DNA from: Erwinia sorbitola
GTDB lineage: Bacteria; Pseudomonadota; Gammaproteobacteria; Enterobacterales; Enterobacteriaceae
Length of the DNA: 64,000 nucleotides
Reading direction: 5' to 3'
NCBI RefSeq assembly: GCF_009738185.1
Contig: NZ_CP046509.1
Span: 2,111,501-2,175,500 of the forward strand
Below are positions 61,362 to 64,000 of this stretch, one piece after another; positions within the stretch are counted from its first letter, which is position 1; each line of letters begins with the position of its first letter. The position numbers and the translations under genes are program-made. The notes below the pieces were generated by a model that was given only the letters and a program-made list of their open reading frames with translations, ran no database searches and was not told where the DNA came from.

Positions 61362-62402
61362 TCAGCCTGCTTTAAAGCGGAATGCCATGGTGGTTCGTTT
61401 TTCAATCAGCCAGTAGATGAGATAACCCACCACGGCGGAGGCGACGCTTAATATCACCATCGCCAGATAGAGGGTGACGGTACCGGGTGTCGGTATCAGC
61501 ACATGCAGCACTTTCTCCAGTGCACCCATAAACAGACGGTGGCAGAGATAGATAGAGTAAGAGGCCAGACCGATACCGGTAGCGATGCGCGTTAAACGGG
61601 TCTGACGCCCGGAAGAAAACTCCAGTCCGGTCAGCATAAAGAAGCAGAGCGAGAGCAGCAGCAACTGCGGGAAACCCTGCAACCACAGCGTAGATATTGC
61701 CAGCAGCACCACAATCACGGTAAGGGAGAGTGCACTGTGGGCATAGCGCTGACTCAGGCGTTTTTGCAACATAAAGCAGCTAATCCCGCTGAGGAAATAG
61801 AGCATAATTTCGTTAGTATAAAATTGTGACCAGGGCTGCCGGGGATTGGCTAATGCGCCGCAGACCACCAGTGCAACTATGGTGATAAAAATAAACTGCA
61901 TGCCACTACGGCGGCTGAACAGCATGCCAACAGCAAATACCAGATAAAACAGCATTTCATAGCAGAGCGTCCAGCCCACCGATAATACCGGCGTTAGCGT
62001 ATCCAGCTCTTTAATATACACCGAAGGAATAAACAGCAATGAAAGAATATCATCGATCGGCGTTAATATTGTCGACGGGAACCAGCCCGGATTAACCACC
62101 CAGGCCATAATAGTAATCAGGGTGAACAGATAATACATTGGCAGTATACGGACAAGGCGTTTTTTGACAAACAGCCCCATCTTGCCCTGACCGAAATCTT
62201 CCCAGTGCACACAGGCCATCAGATAGCCGCTGATCATAAAAAACAGATATACGCCGAGTTTCCCCACGGCACCGCCATAGCCGAACAGCCCGGTAAAATA
62301 AGCTGGCGTTAGCTTGGCGGAAAAACTTTCAGCATGACATACGACCACCAGCATACAGGCAATGGCCCGCAGATATGTAATCGACAGAATATTATTTTTC
62401 AC
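61362..62402 (-). CDS. Acyltransferase 3 family membrane protein
   Basis: About 346 residues from GTG 62402, chosen for the GGGAG seven bases upstream and because family members begin near the first helix (LSITYLRAIACMLVVVCHA). An ATG at 62474 (24 residues longer) has no ribosome-binding site. About ten helices; catalytic-type motifs are RAIA....VVCHAE (His) and FFMISGYLMA, later LSVGWTLCYEMLFYL. Family members O-acylate surface polysaccharides such as LPS O-antigen or exopolysaccharide. It is alone here, AT-richer than its neighbours near the 5' end, and no polysaccharide genes adjoin it. Confidence 0.85.
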   Translation of the reverse strand: MKNNILSITYLRAIACMLVVVCHAESFSAKLTPAYFTGLFGYGGAVGKLGVYLFFMISGYLMACVHWEDFGQGKMGLFVKKRLVRILPMYYLFTLITIMAWVVNPGWFPSTILTPIDDILSLLFIPSVYIKELDTLTPVLSVGWTLCYEMLFYLVFAVGMLFSRRSGMQFIFITIVALVVCGALANPRQPWSQFYTNEIMLYFLSGISCFMLQKRLSQRYAHSALSLTVIVVLLAISTLWLQGFPQLLLLSLCFFMLTGLEFSSGRQTRLTRIATGIGLASYSIYLCHRLFMGALEKVLHVLIPTPGTVTLYLAMVILSVASAVVGYLIYWLIEKRTTMAFRFKAG

Positions 62403-62474
62403 CACCAATCTCCCATGGAGTTGTTGTTTTAGGAATTGATATAGAGGTTGAATATTAAAATAAGAAATACGCAT

Positions 62475-62850
62475 TTAATATTGGTATTAAAGCTTATGAA
62501 ATCTGGCGTGGTTTCCCTGGTGTTGTAGCTAAATAGTATTAATCGCGCTGCGTAATATAACCGGCTGCGACAAATAAACTCTACCTCAGCAATAAACTAA
62601 ATTCCAAAGATAAAATTATTGCTGCGGCTATTTAAGAATTAGTCGCAGATGATCGGAAAAAACATATCAGCATTTTCTCACCAGACCTGTTAGCTTTTTT
62701 AATGGTTATAAGATTCAGTACAGTCTGTTATCCTGCGGTTTTCCTTACAGTAATCTTACGCAATCCTTACAATGGCCGAAAAAAACATCACCGCCGTTGA
62801 ATTATTTTGCCGTGATATTAAGGCAAGATTCAGCCAGGCTAATGATTACC
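62475..62850. other. AT-rich intergenic region without a convincing gene
   Basis: About 375 bases, markedly AT-rich (around 62510-62760). It should contain the acyltransferase promoter on the minus strand. A 39-codon frame from 62772 lacks a ribosome-binding site. No repeat, RNA or operator is recognised. Confidence 0.5.
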
Positions 62851-64000
62851 TTAATCACGCCACACGGCATCACGGACATTCACCGCTTTAGGCAGCAGCC
62901 CCAGTGCGAAAAAACGATCAGCAATCGCCTGCTGGGCGCGGATCGCTGACAGATCCATTCGCCGGGTTTGATGGCTGCGCCGCAGCAGCGCATGCGACAG
63001 CGCCTGCGGCGACAGGCCGAGTTCAGCAGAGAGCAGGGCGGCCGCTTCGCTGCGGTTGGCATCGATATAGCTGCCGGTCTGTACCAGCGCGGCCAGCAGC
63101 TGATGCAGCAGATCGGCAGAGTGAGCAGCAAAATCCCGGTGTGCGAGGTAGAACTGATGGTTGTTAACCCGGCCGCGCCCGTCGGCGATCACCCGCAGCT
63201 GGTTACCCTGCTCGGCATCGCTCAGTAGCGGATCCCACATCATCCACGCATCAACGGCATGATGATCGCTGGGTGTCAGAGGATATTTGGGCGGTGCGTA
63301 GAGTACGCGGACATCGTTTAGCGTCATGCCCGCTTCATCCAGCATCTGCACCAGCAGGTAATGCACATTGGAACCTTTATTCACCGCAATCCGCCTGCCG
63401 CGTAAATCGGCAATGGTCTGGATTGGGCTATCCTGCGCCACCAGCAGGGCCACACTTTGCGGTGCCGCCGGTTCCCACGCCACATAGAGCAGCGGGCTGT
63501 TACCTGCCTGAGCAAAGACCGGCGGAACCTCGCCGGTGGTACCAAAATCTATTTCGCGATTATCCAGGGCATGCAGCAGCTGAGGCCCGGCGGGAAACTC
63601 ACTCCACAGTACGCTGATACCGCGATGGGCAAAGGCTCCCTCCAGGCTCTGACGGGCTTTTAAAATGCCGAGGTTGCCGAACTTCTGGTAGCCGATACGC
63701 AGCACGCGATCCTGAATATTCTGCTGCGTAATATCGCGCCGCTCTCCGCTTGCCAGGCTGCGGCGTGCTTTAATCAGTCCGAGGTGGCCAAGATGGGTGC
63801 GCAGTGTGTTACGGCTGATCCCCAGCAGTGCAGCGGCCTGAAGCTGATTCTCACCGCTCAGTTCAAACGCGTTTCGCACCAGCGCATCCAGCACCCGTTG
63901 ATAGAGCGGCCCGCTATCGCTTTGCAGCTGCTGGCGCAGAAACGTATCCAACGCCTGTTCGCCGATCGGCTGCTGCTCAAGAACTTCCGTATTCAGCCTG
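62851..64000 (-). CDS. Fis-type HTH fused to SsuA-like sulfonate-binding domain, 5' partial
   Basis: The frame is open through the right edge, so the N-terminus is missing; a TTG at 63951 is not needed as start. Visible order: an EQQPIGEQALDTFLRQQL linker, then a Fis-family HTH (LYQRVLDALVRNAFELSGENQLQAAALLGISRNTLRTHLGHLGLI), then an aliphatic-sulfonate binding-protein domain of the SsuA type (LRIGYQKFGNLGILKARQSLE; WSEFPAGPQLLHALDNREIDFGTTGEVPPVFAQA; AVDAWMMWDPLLSDAEQG). There is no signal peptide between the parts, so the binding domain should be cytoplasmic. It is probably a one-component regulator sensing sulfonates, perhaps with a further domain upstream. The loop before AVDAW lacks the usual DARAAF-type helix. 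Confidence 0.85.
   Translation of the reverse strand, partial: RLNTEVLEQQPIGEQALDTFLRQQLQSDSGPLYQRVLDALVRNAFELSGENQLQAAALLGISRNTLRTHLGHLGLIKARRSLASGERRDITQQNIQDRVLRIGYQKFGNLGILKARQSLEGAFAHRGISVLWSEFPAGPQLLHALDNREIDFGTTGEVPPVFAQAGNSPLLYVAWEPAAPQSVALLVAQDSPIQTIADLRGRRIAVNKGSNVHYLLVQMLDEAGMTLNDVRVLYAPPKYPLTPSDHHAVDAWMMWDPLLSDAEQGNQLRVIADGRGRVNNHQFYLAHRDFAAHSADLLHQLLAALVQTGSYIDANRSEAAALLSAELGLSPQALSHALLRRSHQTRRMDLSAIRAQQAIADRFFALGLLPKAVNVRDAVWRD

Noticed and set aside
62772..62891. 39-codon frame starting MAEKNITAVE in the gap left of the HTH-SsuA gene
   Set aside because: No ribosome-binding site, and it runs into the 3' end of the convergent gene.
63200..63320. Compensated frameshift in the SsuA-like domain before AVDAW
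   Set aside because: The region lacks the usual DARAAF helix, but the other two frames read through it give stops or no better match, so divergence is the simpler view.
1..64000. Prophage, insertion sequences, CRISPR, toxin-antitoxin or secretion systems
   Set aside because: No integrase, transposase, regularly spaced repeat array or matching gene pairs were recognised; all larger genes are metabolic, transport, regulatory or housekeeping.

Overview
The window is chromosomal DNA from a member of the Enterobacterales, most likely an Erwiniaceae relative (Erwinia/Pantoea-like). This rests on protein similarity recalled from memory, on ERIC repeats, and on E. coli-like gene clusters joined in a different order. 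It lies in the replication terminus region: tus is present, and a perfect 16-bp Ter core sits in its promoter. No rRNA, tRNA, CRISPR array, prophage or insertion sequence was recognised.

Layout. 0-9.6 kb: ydgA (cut by the left edge), manA, fumC, tus with its Ter site, ynfM/ynfL, mlc and bioD2. 9.6-13.1 kb: a beta-glucoside PTS/phospho-beta-glucosidase operon with a BglG-type antitermination leader but no adjacent antiterminator gene. 13.3-18 kb: zntB, the anaerobic small RNA gene fnrS with an FNR box, two or three tiny genes, ttcA and dbpA. 18-29 kb: a monooxygenase-fold protein, an MgtC-like protein, ydbJ, ldhA, ydbH-ynbE-ydbL, azoR and hrpA. 28.8-35.2 kb: amiD, ydgD, ydgU, asr (with a long 18-residue repeat array and a near-perfect RstA box), an M32 carboxypeptidase and rstAB. 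35.4-45.4 kb: an unrecognised gene, ydgI, ydgH, three ERIC copies, pntAB, ynaJ, uspE, fnr and smrA.

45.4-64 kb is accessory. It holds a PcaQ-like LysR regulator, an AAHS aromatic-acid transporter and a type B carboxylesterase; a chemoreceptor; a LysR regulator with a YbdL-like aminotransferase and an orphan amino-acid binding protein; a PepT paralogue; an orphan DppA paralogue; and a LysR regulator with an M20 peptidase and an MHS-family transporter. It ends with a membrane acyltransferase and, at the right edge, a Fis-type helix-turn-helix fused to an SsuA-like sulfonate-binding domain.

How the genes connect. FNR (43.8 kb) has an autoregulatory-looking box and a predicted target, fnrS (14.4 kb); both fit the redox and fermentation genes ldhA and pntAB. 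RstA (34.5 kb) probably drives asr (31.5 kb), three genes away. Mlc has a candidate operator in its own promoter. The right part reads as a set of nutrient-scavenging modules (aromatic esters, peptides, amino acids), each paired with a LysR regulator. The most unusual items are the sensor-like HTH-SsuA fusion, the antiterminator-less bgl operon, a Pseudomonas-like ttcA, the expanded asr repeats, and a dispersed hairpin repeat family with covarying stems.
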